A stretch of DNA of 20,203 nt from assembly GCA_049889355.1 (NCBI GenBank), contig JBMHDN010000037.1, forward strand, positions 1 through 20,203, given 5' to 3'. Under the pieces are notes generated by a model. The model was not told the DNA's origin. It was given only the letters and a program-made list of their open reading frames with translations, and searched no databases. The stretch is from JBMHDN01 sp049889355. Its GTDB lineage: Bacteria > Pseudomonadota > Alphaproteobacteria > Puniceispirillales > Puniceispirillaceae. Position numbers and translations under genes: made by a program. Shown piece by piece: positions 1 through 7,009 of this stretch (its first letter is position 1; each line of letters opens with the position of its first letter).

Positions 1-2565
1 ACTGCGCTGCCAACCATCAGCTCGGTGACGCTGGAATATAATGATGGCGGTACTTGGAAAGAGATTATTTCAGATTCGCTGGTGGTCTCAGGCAATCAAA
101 TCAAGCTGGCTTCGGTGGGTAAAATCACCCGTGCCAATATCAATAAGCTGCGTTTCTCACCAGATGCAGATTATCAAGCCCCTCCAAATGGCGGTAAAGC
201 AAGCTTTGGCTTTACGCTTCATGATCGCACCACTGGCTCTGCAGATAAGACAGGCAATCTCTTCACCCTGACCGTAAACCAACGCCCGACTGTGACCTCA
301 ATTTTAAGCCAAATTGTGACAGCCAGTATCGCCTATTCTCTCGATTTCAGCACCTATTTTACAGATCTGGATGACACCACACTCAGTGGCAGTTGGGGGT
401 TAACCGTGTCAGGGGCAGGCAATACCCTGCCAACGGGCCTCAGCCTACATACCAGCGGCAACGATAAAGGCAAAATAACTGGCACAGGGACCAGCACAAG
501 CTATGGCAAATATGCGCTGACAGCCAGCTATACAGATGCGGCCAATAGTGCGGTCACCACCTCTACCAGCTTTGATCTGTTTTATCTGGAAGCAGGCACA
601 GCCAATGCAGATGGCACGCGTACGACCCCGCTCTCAAAGCAATTTTACAATGCGCTGGCAGGAGATGATGTTATCGCTGGCAGTGTAGCCCAAGATGTGA
701 TTTTAGGCGGGAGCGGTGATGATTTCATCCTCTCTGGCGGCGGGGCTGATATTTTAGATGGGGGTACAGGTCAAGATACGCTGAGTTTTGCCGGCATTAC
801 CGCCGCGATCACTTTCAGCCTTGTCGGGACACGCGATCAAGGCGGATATCTGACTGCCTCTGGGGGGTCAACAGCTAGGGTGCGCGGCTTTGAACATATT
901 ATTGGCGGGAGCGGGGCAGACATCCTAACCGGTGATGATAAGCCCAATATCATCGAAGGCGGGCCTGGCGCTGATACATTGCGGGGCGGCGGCGGTGTGG
1001 ATACGGTATCCTATGCCCATGCCAGCAGCGGGGTGAATGTGCGCCTCAACAGCCAGGTGAATAATTTCAGTGGTGATGCAGCAGGCGATAATCTGGGTGG
1101 TTTTGAAAACATCCTAGGTTCAGCCTATGATGATACGCTGCGCGGGGATTTATTCATCAATGGAATTGATGGCGGGGCCGGATCGGATATGGCTGATTAT
1201 GTCTATCTGACGGACAGCGATCAGGATGTGAAGGTCAATCTGGCCTCTACCACACGCTATAGCGTGAATGCAAAAGGCATCTGGGTAGAAACCAATTCAG
1301 GGACCTATGTCAGCGTTTCTATTGATAAGGCAGATAATAGCGGGCGTGATATTAATGATGTCGATTATCTGAGTAATATTGAGAATATCCGCGGCGGGGC
1401 TGGCAGTGATGTGCTTGGCGGCAATGCGTTTGCCAATATTTTAGAAGGAATGGGCGGCAATGATACGCTGCAAGGGCGGGCCGGCCATGACAGGCTGTTT
1501 GGCACCGCAGGCAATGATCTCTTAGAAGGCGGGGCAGATGGAGACTGGCTGGATGGCGGGACTGGCACAGATACCGCGTCCTATGCGCATTCAACAACCG
1601 CGGTGAAAGTGAATTTGACTGAAAAACTGATCCATGGGGATTGGGCAGAAAGCCGCCTCTCTACCTGGCAGACAGCCAGTAATTCACGCATTTTCGGGAC
1701 CTTTAATCAAACCACCGACAGCTTTGTGCTGACCAATATTACAGATACCAGCTATACGCCCAATTATGATGAATTTTTGCTTGGCAATTTTGTAGCTGAT
1801 GGCAGCCCAAACGGCAAAATTGAAGATAACCACGCCAATTTATCGCTGACAACGGTCGAGCGCGGCGGTGTGGATGTTACCGCTATCTGGTTTTTTGCCC
1901 GCACCACTGATTTAGGCGGCGGCGAGGCTGAACATGATTATCTGGCAGGCATTGAAAATCTGATTGGCTCTGCCTTTAACGATACGCTGACCGGCACTGA
2001 TCTGGCCAATCTGATCGAAGGCAGAAATGGTAATGATATGATTAATGGCGGCAAAGGCAATGATGATTTGCGCGGCGGCGGGGGCAATGACACGCTGACC
2101 GCTGGTGAAGGGGCAGATATCTTGAGTGGTGGTGCGGGCGCAGATACGCTGAAAGCTGGTGACCCGTCCAAAGGGCGGGATATTCTGACCGGCGGGGCAG
2201 GCAATGATATTTTCGAGATAGTCGGCTATGCCCCGGATGATCCAAACCGCTCGCAAGGGGATATTACGGTGAGTGATTATCAGGAGGCCCGCGCGGTTAT
2301 CATCACTGATTTCACCTCAGGTGATCAGATCCAAGTGCCAAGCGGGGTGACGAGAGTCCTATTCATTAACAATAGCCATCCTGCTACAGGGCGCAGCACA
2401 GCAGATGGCAATGATGCCAGCACCTTTGATACGATGATTTTTAATTATAAGGTTGCAGGGACAAATCGCACAGAGCTTATCGCGATTTTAGAAGATTACA
2501 CCACCGCCTTAACCGCTGCTGATTTTCTAGGCTCTATCACGGTCAGTTCTGAGAGCGGCCTTTAG
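1..2565 (+). CDS. RTX (hemolysin-type calcium-binding) repeat protein, 5'-truncated by the window edge
   Basis: The reading frame is open from base 1, so the GTG at 25 is probably internal and the true start lies upstream. From the N-terminal side I see the end of a cadherin/Ig-like repeat (about 1-290, with an LRFSPDADY stretch typical of such tandem repeats), then a putative-Ig/dystroglycan-like domain (about 290-590, LPTGLSL followed by KGKITGT). Next come five clusters of GGxGxDxLxGG-type nonapeptides (about 658-2210) separated by DTxSYA...V-VNL and IENIxGS segments. A non-repetitive C-terminal region (about 2215-2565) contains an ITDFTSGDQI segment of the kind found before type I secretion signals. 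No cysteine is present, which is usual for this class. In this family the repeats bind calcium outside the cell and export is by an ABC/TolC type I system; no transporter gene is visible here. There is no enzymatic domain in the visible part, so adhesin, S-layer or other surface role cannot be separated. Confidence 0.9.
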   Translation, partial: TALPTISSVTLEYNDGGTWKEIISDSLVVSGNQIKLASVGKITRANINKLRFSPDADYQAPPNGGKASFGFTLHDRTTGSADKTGNLFTLTVNQRPTVTSILSQIVTASIAYSLDFSTYFTDLDDTTLSGSWGLTVSGAGNTLPTGLSLHTSGNDKGKITGTGTSTSYGKYALTASYTDAANSAVTTSTSFDLFYLEAGTANADGTRTTPLSKQFYNALAGDDVIAGSVAQDVILGGSGDDFILSGGGADILDGGTGQDTLSFAGITAAITFSLVGTRDQGGYLTASGGSTARVRGFEHIIGGSGADILTGDDKPNIIEGGPGADTLRGGGGVDTVSYAHASSGVNVRLNSQVNNFSGDAAGDNLGGFENILGSAYDDTLRGDLFINGIDGGAGSDMADYVYLTDSDQDVKVNLASTTRYSVNAKGIWVETNSGTYVSVSIDKADNSGRDINDVDYLSNIENIRGGAGSDVLGGNAFANILEGMGGNDTLQGRAGHDRLFGTAGNDLLEGGADGDWLDGGTGTDTASYAHSTTAVKVNLTEKLIHGDWAESRLSTWQTASNSRIFGTFNQTTDSFVLTNITDTSYTPNYDEFLLGNFVADGSPNGKIEDNHANLSLTTVERGGVDVTAIWFFARTTDLGGGEAEHDYLAGIENLIGSAFNDTLTGTDLANLIEGRNGNDMINGGKGNDDLRGGGGNDTLTAGEGADILSGGAGADTLKAGDPSKGRDILTGGAGNDIFEIVGYAPDDPNRSQGDITVSDYQEARAVIITDFTSGDQIQVPSGVTRVLFINNSHPATGRSTADGNDASTFDTMIFNYKVAGTNRTELIAILEDYTTALTAADFLGSITVSSESGL
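658..2211 (+). repeat. RTX nonapeptide coding repeats in five clusters
   Basis: Degenerate coding repeats specify GGxGxDxLx units. Clusters lie at about 658-780, 886-1010, 1105-1185, 1378-1580 and 1942-2211, the last being the longest. Between clusters the same module recurs: a D-T-x-S-Y-A start, a V-x-V-x-L strand, then an I/F-E-N/H-I-x-G-S/G lead into the next set. The DNA is GGCGGC-rich because glycine codons dominate. These are protein repeats within one continuous frame, not intergenic DNA repeats. Confidence 0.85.
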
Positions 2566-2572
2566 ACAAAAG

Positions 2573-2605
2573 AAAAAGCCGCCCTGAAATCCAGCGCGGC
2601 TTTTT
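2573..2605. terminator. Bidirectional intrinsic terminator between the RTX gene and glyA
   Basis: A perfect 10-bp inverted repeat is seen: AAAAAGCCGC at 2573-2582 and GCGGCTTTTT at 2596-2605, with an inner CTG/CAG able to extend the stem. An A-run on one side and a T-run on the other mean it can end transcription from both directions. It lies 7 bp after the RTX stop codon and 27 bp beyond the glyA stop codon, between two convergent genes. Confidence 0.9.
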
Positions 2606-2632
2606 TTAAATAGATTGGCTTATCTGAGCAGA

Positions 2633-3910
2633 TTAGCCATAAATTGGGAAACGGCGGCAGAGTTCGCGCACTTCTTCACGTACGCGCTTTTCAACCGCGC
2701 TGTTATCATCACGGTTTGCGGCCAGCCCATCTAGCACATCACCGATGAGATGCCCGATTTGGCGGAATTCATCCACGCCAAAACCGCGGGTGGTCCCAGC
2801 AGGTGTGCCAAGGCGGACACCAGAGGTTACCATCGGCTTTTCAGGGTCAAACGGCACGCCGTTCTTATTACAAGTGATACCAGCATGTTCTAGTGACACT
2901 TCAGAAATATCACCTGTCAGGCCTTTCGGGCGCAAATCAACCAATACCAGATGGATGTCGGTGCCGCCTGAGACCAAATCAAGGCCACGTTCCTTCAACA
3001 CATCACCCAGCGCACGGGCATTATCCACCACCTGCTGAATATAGGTCTTAAAAGATGGATCAAGGGCTTCTTTAAAGGCTGCTGCCTTACCGGCAATAGC
3101 ATGCATCAACGGGCCACCCTGAAGGCCAGGGAACACCGCTGAATTGATCTTCTTACCCAGCGCCTCATCATTAGACAGGATGAGCCCGCCGCGCCCTGCA
3201 CGCAGGGTTTTATGAGTGGTTGAGGTCACCACATGAGCGTGTGGCAGAGGGCTTGGATGCACACCAGCTGCGACCAGACCTGAGATATGAGCCATATCCA
3301 CCATCAGATAGGCCCCTACTGAATCAGCGATATCGCGGAATTTGGCAAAATCAATGACACGTGGATAGGCAGAGGCACCAGCGACAATCAGGGCAGGCTT
3401 ATGTTCTTGTGCCAGCTTGGCCACTTCAGCATAATCAATTTCGCCTGTATCGCGGGTCACGCCATATTGCACGGCATTGAACCATTTGCCAGACAGGTTC
3501 GGGCCAGCACCATGGGTCAGATGGCCGCCAGAGGCCAGCGACATGCCCAGCACAGTGTCGCCTGGTTTTAGCAAGCTCAGAAACACAGCCTGATTGGCTT
3601 GTGCCCCTGAATGCGGCTGGACATTGGCAAAAGCGCAGTTGAACAGCTTTTTCACACGCTCAACTGCCAGCGTTTCCACCACATCCACATATTCACACCC
3701 GCCATAATAGCGCTTGCCTGAATAGCCTTCAGCATATTTGTTGGTCAGCACTGAGCCTTGGGCTTCGAGGACCGCCCGTGAGACGATATTTTCAGAGGCA
3801 ATCATCTCGATTTGATCTTGCTGGCGGACCAGCTCATCACCGATGGCATTGGCCAGCTCTGGATCGGTATCGCTCAAGCTGTGGTTAAAGAAAATCTGAT
3901 TCTGATCCAT
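2633..3910 (-). CDS. glyA: Serine hydroxymethyltransferase
   Basis: This PLP enzyme interconverts serine plus tetrahydrofolate with glycine plus 5,10-methylene-tetrahydrofolate in the cytoplasm and is the main entry to one-carbon metabolism. The 425 residues match the usual bacterial length. Visible marks are EMIASENIVS (residues 35-44), NKYAEGYSGKRYYGG (57-71), the PLP-contact VDMAHISG (204-211) and the Schiff-base lysine K234 in TTHKTL. The loop after the lysine reads RAGRGG, whereas the commonest family form is GPRGG. The ATG is preceded by AGAGGAAA on the minus strand, a good ribosome site. It lies 47 bp downstream of rpiB on the same strand and is probably co-transcribed with it. The terminator at 2573-2605 follows. 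Confidence 0.97.
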   Translation of the reverse strand: MDQNQIFFNHSLSDTDPELANAIGDELVRQQDQIEMIASENIVSRAVLEAQGSVLTNKYAEGYSGKRYYGGCEYVDVVETLAVERVKKLFNCAFANVQPHSGAQANQAVFLSLLKPGDTVLGMSLASGGHLTHGAGPNLSGKWFNAVQYGVTRDTGEIDYAEVAKLAQEHKPALIVAGASAYPRVIDFAKFRDIADSVGAYLMVDMAHISGLVAAGVHPSPLPHAHVVTSTTHKTLRAGRGGLILSNDEALGKKINSAVFPGLQGGPLMHAIAGKAAAFKEALDPSFKTYIQQVVDNARALGDVLKERGLDLVSGGTDIHLVLVDLRPKGLTGDISEVSLEHAGITCNKNGVPFDPEKPMVTSGVRLGTPAGTTRGFGVDEFRQIGHLIGDVLDGLAANRDDNSAVEKRVREEVRELCRRFPIYG

Positions 3911-3957
3911 GGATATTTCCTCTTATCTTGTCTCTTTCAATTTCGTCGTCTCAGCCA

Positions 3958-4407
3958 CTAGCCTGCTGGATTTGATAATTTGGCCACCCGCTTTTCATGA
4001 CGTCCACCTTCAAAAGCGGTGTTAATGAATGTATCCACACAATCTAAAGCGGTGCTCAGCCCTGTCAATCTCTCTCCCAAAGCCAGGACATTGGCCTGAT
4101 TATGTTCACGGCAGAGATGCGCGCCTGTTACGTCATGCACCAAAGCAGCGCGTATCCAAGGATAGCGATTTGCCGCAATCGAAATCCCGATACCCGAACC
4201 ACAGACCAGAATGCCACCTGCTGTGGGCGCTTCCTTTAATTCGGCGGCAAGCAAAGACGCAAAATCAGGATAATCCACCGAGGCGGTATCAAAAGGCCCA
4301 AGATCATGGATGACATGTCCTTGGCTGCGCAGATGCTCAATAATCGCCTGTTTATAGCTGAATCCGCCGTGATCAGAGGCGATATAGAGAGAAGAGAATT
4401 GTGACAT
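3958..4407 (-). CDS. rpiB: Ribose-5-phosphate isomerase B
   Basis: The enzyme interconverts ribose 5-phosphate and ribulose 5-phosphate in the non-oxidative pentose phosphate pathway. At 149 residues it has the normal RpiB/LacAB length. The SDHGG motif (residues 11-15, Asp12 and His13), the catalytic Cys69 in VCGSGIGISIAANR, and His102-Asn103 in REHNQANVLALGER fit the family. The alternative LacA/LacB assignment is less likely because of the glyA neighbour and the lack of other lac/tagatose genes. RpiB-type proteins of alphaproteobacteria sometimes act on erythrulose phosphates, which cannot be judged from this sequence. It is the first gene of the rpiB-glyA pair, with a candidate promoter at 4481-4508. 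Confidence 0.93.
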   Translation of the reverse strand: MSQFSSLYIASDHGGFSYKQAIIEHLRSQGHVIHDLGPFDTASVDYPDFASLLAAELKEAPTAGGILVCGSGIGISIAANRYPWIRAALVHDVTGAHLCREHNQANVLALGERLTGLSTALDCVDTFINTAFEGGRHEKRVAKLSNPAG

Positions 4408-4474
4408 AAGAAAACTCTTTTTCGGTGGTCAATGGCGCGGCCATCAACTGATGGACGCACCGGTGATAGAAAAC

Positions 4475-4508
4475 TGCAAAATTATTGCATTTTTTTGATG
4501 ACATGCAA
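4475..4508. promoter_or_regulatory. Possible operator: three TGCAA half-sites over the candidate promoter
   Basis: TGCAA at 4475-4479 and TTGCA at 4485-4489 form an inverted pair whose starts are 10 bp apart, and a third TGCAA lies at 4504-4508 inside the candidate -35 box. The pair covers the candidate -10 box, as a repressor site would. No regulator is known to me for this site; in AT-rich DNA such short dyads can arise by chance. Confidence 0.25.
4481..4508 (-). promoter_or_regulatory. Candidate sigma-70-like promoter for rpiB-glyA
   Basis: On the minus strand TTGCAT (4508-4503) is followed after 16 bases by AATAAT (4486-4481). The -10 box matches TATAAT at 5 of 6 positions but the -35 box is weak (3 of 6). 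It would give a leader of about 65-70 nt before the rpiB ATG at 4407. The call rests only on consensus resemblance and position; an alternative is TTGGTT/TAAAAC with a 17-bp spacer just upstream. Confidence 0.3.
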
Positions 4509-4566
4509 ATAAACATGATCTAGCGTTTTAAACATAGAACTTGGGTTAACCAAGTTTGGGGAGGAA

Positions 4567-4599
4567 TAAAAAAGCAGGGTGCATAGCCCTGTTTTTTTT
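4567..4599 (-). terminator. Intrinsic terminator at the end of the nuo-birA-coaX-rnj-mce-DUF1467 unit
   Basis: The stem is CAGGG (4575-4579) with CCCTG (4587-4591), loop of 7, flanked by six A's on the left and eight T's on the right. Read on the minus strand it is a short GC stem followed by a T-run, starting about 22 bp after the DUF1467 stop codon. The T-run on the plus side means it could also work in that direction, but no plus-strand gene ends here. Confidence 0.8.
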
Positions 4600-4620
4600 A
4601 TGTGCCTCTAGTCTGCGCCC

Positions 4621-4860
4621 CTATTCTGCGCCTCTGAAAGTGAAGAAACCAGAGGTGATAATCCAGTAAGTGAAAATAAAGAACACCACAGCCAGGCCGG
4701 TTGTGACCATCAGCTTTTTGATCATGCGCGGGCGGGCGGGCGCCGAGGTCGCATGGCCCTTTTCAATATCTTCAGGTGGTTGGTTGCCCCAAGGCAGAAC
4801 CATGAAAAAAGCCCACCACCAAAGCAGAATAAAGACAACCAGGCTGGATACGATATCCAT
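4621..4860 (-). CDS. DUF1467 family small membrane protein
   Basis: This 79-residue protein has two hydrophobic segments, about residues 5-24 (with a WWW cluster and the LPWG motif) and 50-71, joined by a polar loop ending in PARPRMIKK. That arrangement, with LPWG after the first helix and a basic patch before the second, is the DUF1467 pattern, known almost only from alphaproteobacteria. Its function is unknown. It begins 2 bp after the mce stop codon and its ribosome site (AGAGGTG) lies inside the end of mce, so translation is likely coupled. It is the last gene of the long operon. The position beside mce is conserved in related genomes, but that does not reveal a role. Confidence 0.85.
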   Translation of the reverse strand: MDIVSSLVVFILLWWWAFFMVLPWGNQPPEDIEKGHATSAPARPRMIKKLMVTTGLAVVFFIFTYWIITSGFFTFRGAE

Positions 4861-4862
4861 CT

Positions 4863-5267
4863 TTACACCTCTTCTATTTCAACCAAAGTGCCGTTAAAAT
4901 CTTTTGGATGGCAGAATAAGACAGGCTTGCCATGCGCCCCTATCTTTGGCGTGCCATCTCCTAAAATACGTGCACCAGTTGCGATGAGCTGATCGCGCAC
5001 CGCCAGAATATCATCTACCTCAAAACAGATATGATGCATCCCGCCATCTGGATTTTTCTCTAAGAATTTTGCAATTGGTGAGGCCGCGCCAAGTGGTTCC
5101 AGCAATTCAACCTTGCTGTTTGGCAGGCTGACAAACACCACCGTTACCCCATGTTCTGGCAGGGCCTGCGGCTCAGAGACAGAAACATTTGAGCGCGCCG
5201 CCCAATTGGCCCGTGCTGCCTTGATATCTGGTACGGCGATTGCAATATGGTTTACCGGTCCGAACAT
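4863..5267 (-). CDS. mce: Methylmalonyl-CoA epimerase
   Basis: A single VOC/glyoxalase-fold protein of 134 residues, the usual length for the family. It interconverts (2S)- and (2R)-methylmalonyl-CoA between biotin-dependent propionyl-CoA carboxylase and B12-dependent methylmalonyl-CoA mutase. Candidate metal ligands are His7 (NHIAIAV), one of His78/His79 (MHHICFEV) and Glu130 (LVEIEEV), and the KVELLEP segment is also typical of the family. The ATG has an AAGGGGAA ribosome site. The gene follows rnj by 26 bp. Presence of birA in the same operon fits, because the carboxylase needs biotinylation. Another VOC enzyme such as glyoxalase I is possible but the HHICFEV and operon context favour the epimerase. 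Confidence 0.92.
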   Translation of the reverse strand: MFGPVNHIAIAVPDIKAARANWAARSNVSVSEPQALPEHGVTVVFVSLPNSKVELLEPLGAASPIAKFLEKNPDGGMHHICFEVDDILAVRDQLIATGARILGDGTPKIGAHGKPVLFCHPKDFNGTLVEIEEV

Positions 5268-5293
5268 ATAAAAATTCCCCTTAAATTTTTACT

Positions 5294-6967
5294 CTAGCCA
5301 ATTGCCGCCGCAGCACTGCGCATCACGTGCACATGAACAGACGGACGCAAGCCAAAACGCTGTTTAGTCAGACTTCTGACCGCCGCCATCACCGCTGCTT
5401 CAACTGCGCTATCCTTGCCAGTATCAGCAAAAGACAATTTTTCTAAATTATCTTCGATACGCAAGGCGACATCTGCCAGATAATCTTCGGCCGCCTCACC
5501 CTCTGCGACGCCAGACTGGCTGACCGACGGCGCCATCAAGAGCTGGGCTGATGAATCAATGACAACAGAACAGGTGACACTACCATTCCAGAGCATCTTG
5601 CGGCGTGCACGCAGCATATCAGCGTGAATATCAATGACCTCGCCTCCTTCAAAGGTCAGCGCACCAACCTCTGCATGGCCAATGATTTCAGCCGATTTAT
5701 CTGAAAACTCAATAATCGTGCCATTATCAGGGATCAATGTTTGCTCAACCTGACAGGATTTGGCGAGCTTGGCATGGGCCAGCAAATGGCGCGCTGTGCC
5801 ATGCACTGGTATCGCAATTTTTGGTCTGACAAGCCCATACATTTCAACCAGCTCATCGCGCGCCGGATGGCCAGAGACATGCACCGGCGCATCATCATCT
5901 GTCACAACATCAATCTGGCGGCGCAATAACATATCCTGAATACGCGCAATCGCCGGCTCATTGCCTGGAATTTGGCGTGAGGAATAAATCACCATATCGC
6001 CTGATTCCAAATCGATATTTTCATGCGTACCTGCTGCGATCCGAGCCATGGCAGCGCGGCTCTCGCCTTGCGAGCCTGTACAAATCATCACAATATTACC
6101 GCGCGGCAAAAGTCCGGCATCTTCTTCAGAAACAAAATCCGGAATATCTTGGAGGTAACCTGAATCCTGAGCAGCAGAAATGGTGCGTTTGAGCGCCCGT
6201 CCAACCACGCAAACAGACCGATCATTGGCTTGTGCGGCTTCGATAATCGAGGCAACACGTGCAACATTCGATGCAAAACAGGTGATCGCCACCCTGTGTT
6301 GAGCAGATGCAATCACCTCTTTCAGCCCGTCTCTGGCGGTGACCTCTGAAGGGGTGCGCCCCTCAACCATGGCATTGGTGGAATCCCCAATAAGAGCCAG
6401 CACACCCTCATCGCCAATCTGGCGCAATCTTTCTTGATCTGTATTTTGACCAATCATCGGATTGTCATCGAATTTCCAGTCGCCTGTATGCAAAATTTGC
6501 CCCTCAGGGGTGCGCACCACCAAAGCGGCCGGATCAGGTATCGAGTGATTGAGCGCAACCAACTCGATCGAAAACGGACCAAACTGATAATCGATATTAT
6601 AATCCAGCTGATGCATCTCAACCTTGATCTGGCGACGTGATTCAGCCAGCTTGCGCCGCAATAGCGCGAGTGTAAAGGCTGTGCCATAGACAGGTACTTG
6701 CAGGCGCTCCCATAAATAGGGAATGGCCCCGAAATGGTCTTCATGCGCATGGGTGAGGATAATGCCAAGCAGCTTGTCTTTACGTGCTTCGATAAAGCTG
6801 AGGTCTGGCAGGACCACATCCACGCCTGGCATGGATTCATCTGGAAAGCTGATACCTAAATCCACCATCAGCCACTGACCGGCATAATGATAGAGATTCG
6901 CATTCATCCCGATTTCGCCTGACCCACCAAGCGGCAAAAAATAGAGTTTTTCGTCTTTAATCATCAT
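5294..6967 (-). CDS. rnj: Ribonuclease J (beta-CASP metallo-beta-lactamase RNase)
   Basis: This zinc-dependent nuclease processes and degrades RNA through 5'-to-3' exonuclease and endonuclease activity; in alphaproteobacteria it works on rRNA 5' ends and mRNA turnover alongside RNase E. The 557 residues fit the family. The metallo-beta-lactamase motif is THAHEDH (His73, His75, Asp77, His78), followed by LHTGDWKFD, GDSTNAMVEGRT and the beta-CASP signatures CTGSQGESRAA, VSGHPARDEL and IPVHGTARHL. A C-terminal domain of about 100 residues is present. Two ATGs stand in tandem at 6967 and 6964; no strong ribosome site precedes them. It is 42 bp downstream of coaX, and a terminator-like hairpin lies in that gap. 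Confidence 0.95.
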   Translation of the reverse strand: MMIKDEKLYFLPLGGSGEIGMNANLYHYAGQWLMVDLGISFPDESMPGVDVVLPDLSFIEARKDKLLGIILTHAHEDHFGAIPYLWERLQVPVYGTAFTLALLRRKLAESRRQIKVEMHQLDYNIDYQFGPFSIELVALNHSIPDPAALVVRTPEGQILHTGDWKFDDNPMIGQNTDQERLRQIGDEGVLALIGDSTNAMVEGRTPSEVTARDGLKEVIASAQHRVAITCFASNVARVASIIEAAQANDRSVCVVGRALKRTISAAQDSGYLQDIPDFVSEEDAGLLPRGNIVMICTGSQGESRAAMARIAAGTHENIDLESGDMVIYSSRQIPGNEPAIARIQDMLLRRQIDVVTDDDAPVHVSGHPARDELVEMYGLVRPKIAIPVHGTARHLLAHAKLAKSCQVEQTLIPDNGTIIEFSDKSAEIIGHAEVGALTFEGGEVIDIHADMLRARRKMLWNGSVTCSVVIDSSAQLLMAPSVSQSGVAEGEAAEDYLADVALRIEDNLEKLSFADTGKDSAVEAAVMAAVRSLTKQRFGLRPSVHVHVMRSAAAAIG

Positions 6968-6983
6968 CTTTACAATCTTATTG

Positions 6984-7006
6984 AAAAACAGGTCATCAGA
7001 CCTTGT
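6984..7006 (-). terminator. Weak terminator-like hairpin between coaX and rnj
   Basis: On the minus strand ACAAGGTC (7006-6999), a TGAT loop and GACCTGT (6994-6988) form a 7-bp stem with one bulged A, running into a T-run (6988-6984). It begins 4 nt after the coaX stop codon and ends 17 nt before the rnj ATG. It could be a partial terminator, an attenuator or simply a processing site; the stem is short and the call is tentative. Confidence 0.35.
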
Positions 7007-7009
7007 GTT

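Larger units (their letters stand above)
4408..4620. other. Non-coding gap between the DUF1467 and rpiB genes
   Basis: This is the longest gene-free stretch in the window (213 bp) and is AT-rich in its middle. It holds the terminator at 4567-4599, an inverted repeat AACTTGG-GTTAA-CCAAGTT at 4538-4556, the candidate promoter and TGCAA sites at 4475-4508, and two overlapping dyads at 4432-4454 close to the rpiB start. I see no convincing small gene or tRNA in it. Confidence 0.6.

Noticed and set aside
25..27. GTG at 25 as the real start of the RTX gene
   Set aside because: The frame is open through base 1 and the upstream codons continue the same cadherin/Ig-like sequence, so the GTG is most likely internal and the gene is cut by the window edge.
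658..2211. Periodic GGCGGC-rich repeats that might suggest a CRISPR or satellite array
   Set aside because: The periodicity is about 27 bp with degenerate units in a single continuous reading frame, matching RTX nonapeptides. There are no identical repeats with unique spacers.
1912..2256. Minus-strand open frame of 114 codons opposite the RTX repeats
   Set aside because: Its repeats merely mirror the glycine/aspartate codon repeats of the RTX gene; it has no independent support.
4408..4620. A riboswitch, small RNA or tRNA in the rpiB upstream gap
   Set aside because: No tRNA-like cloverleaf or known riboswitch core could be recognised; only short dyads are present and they are reported as tentative sites.
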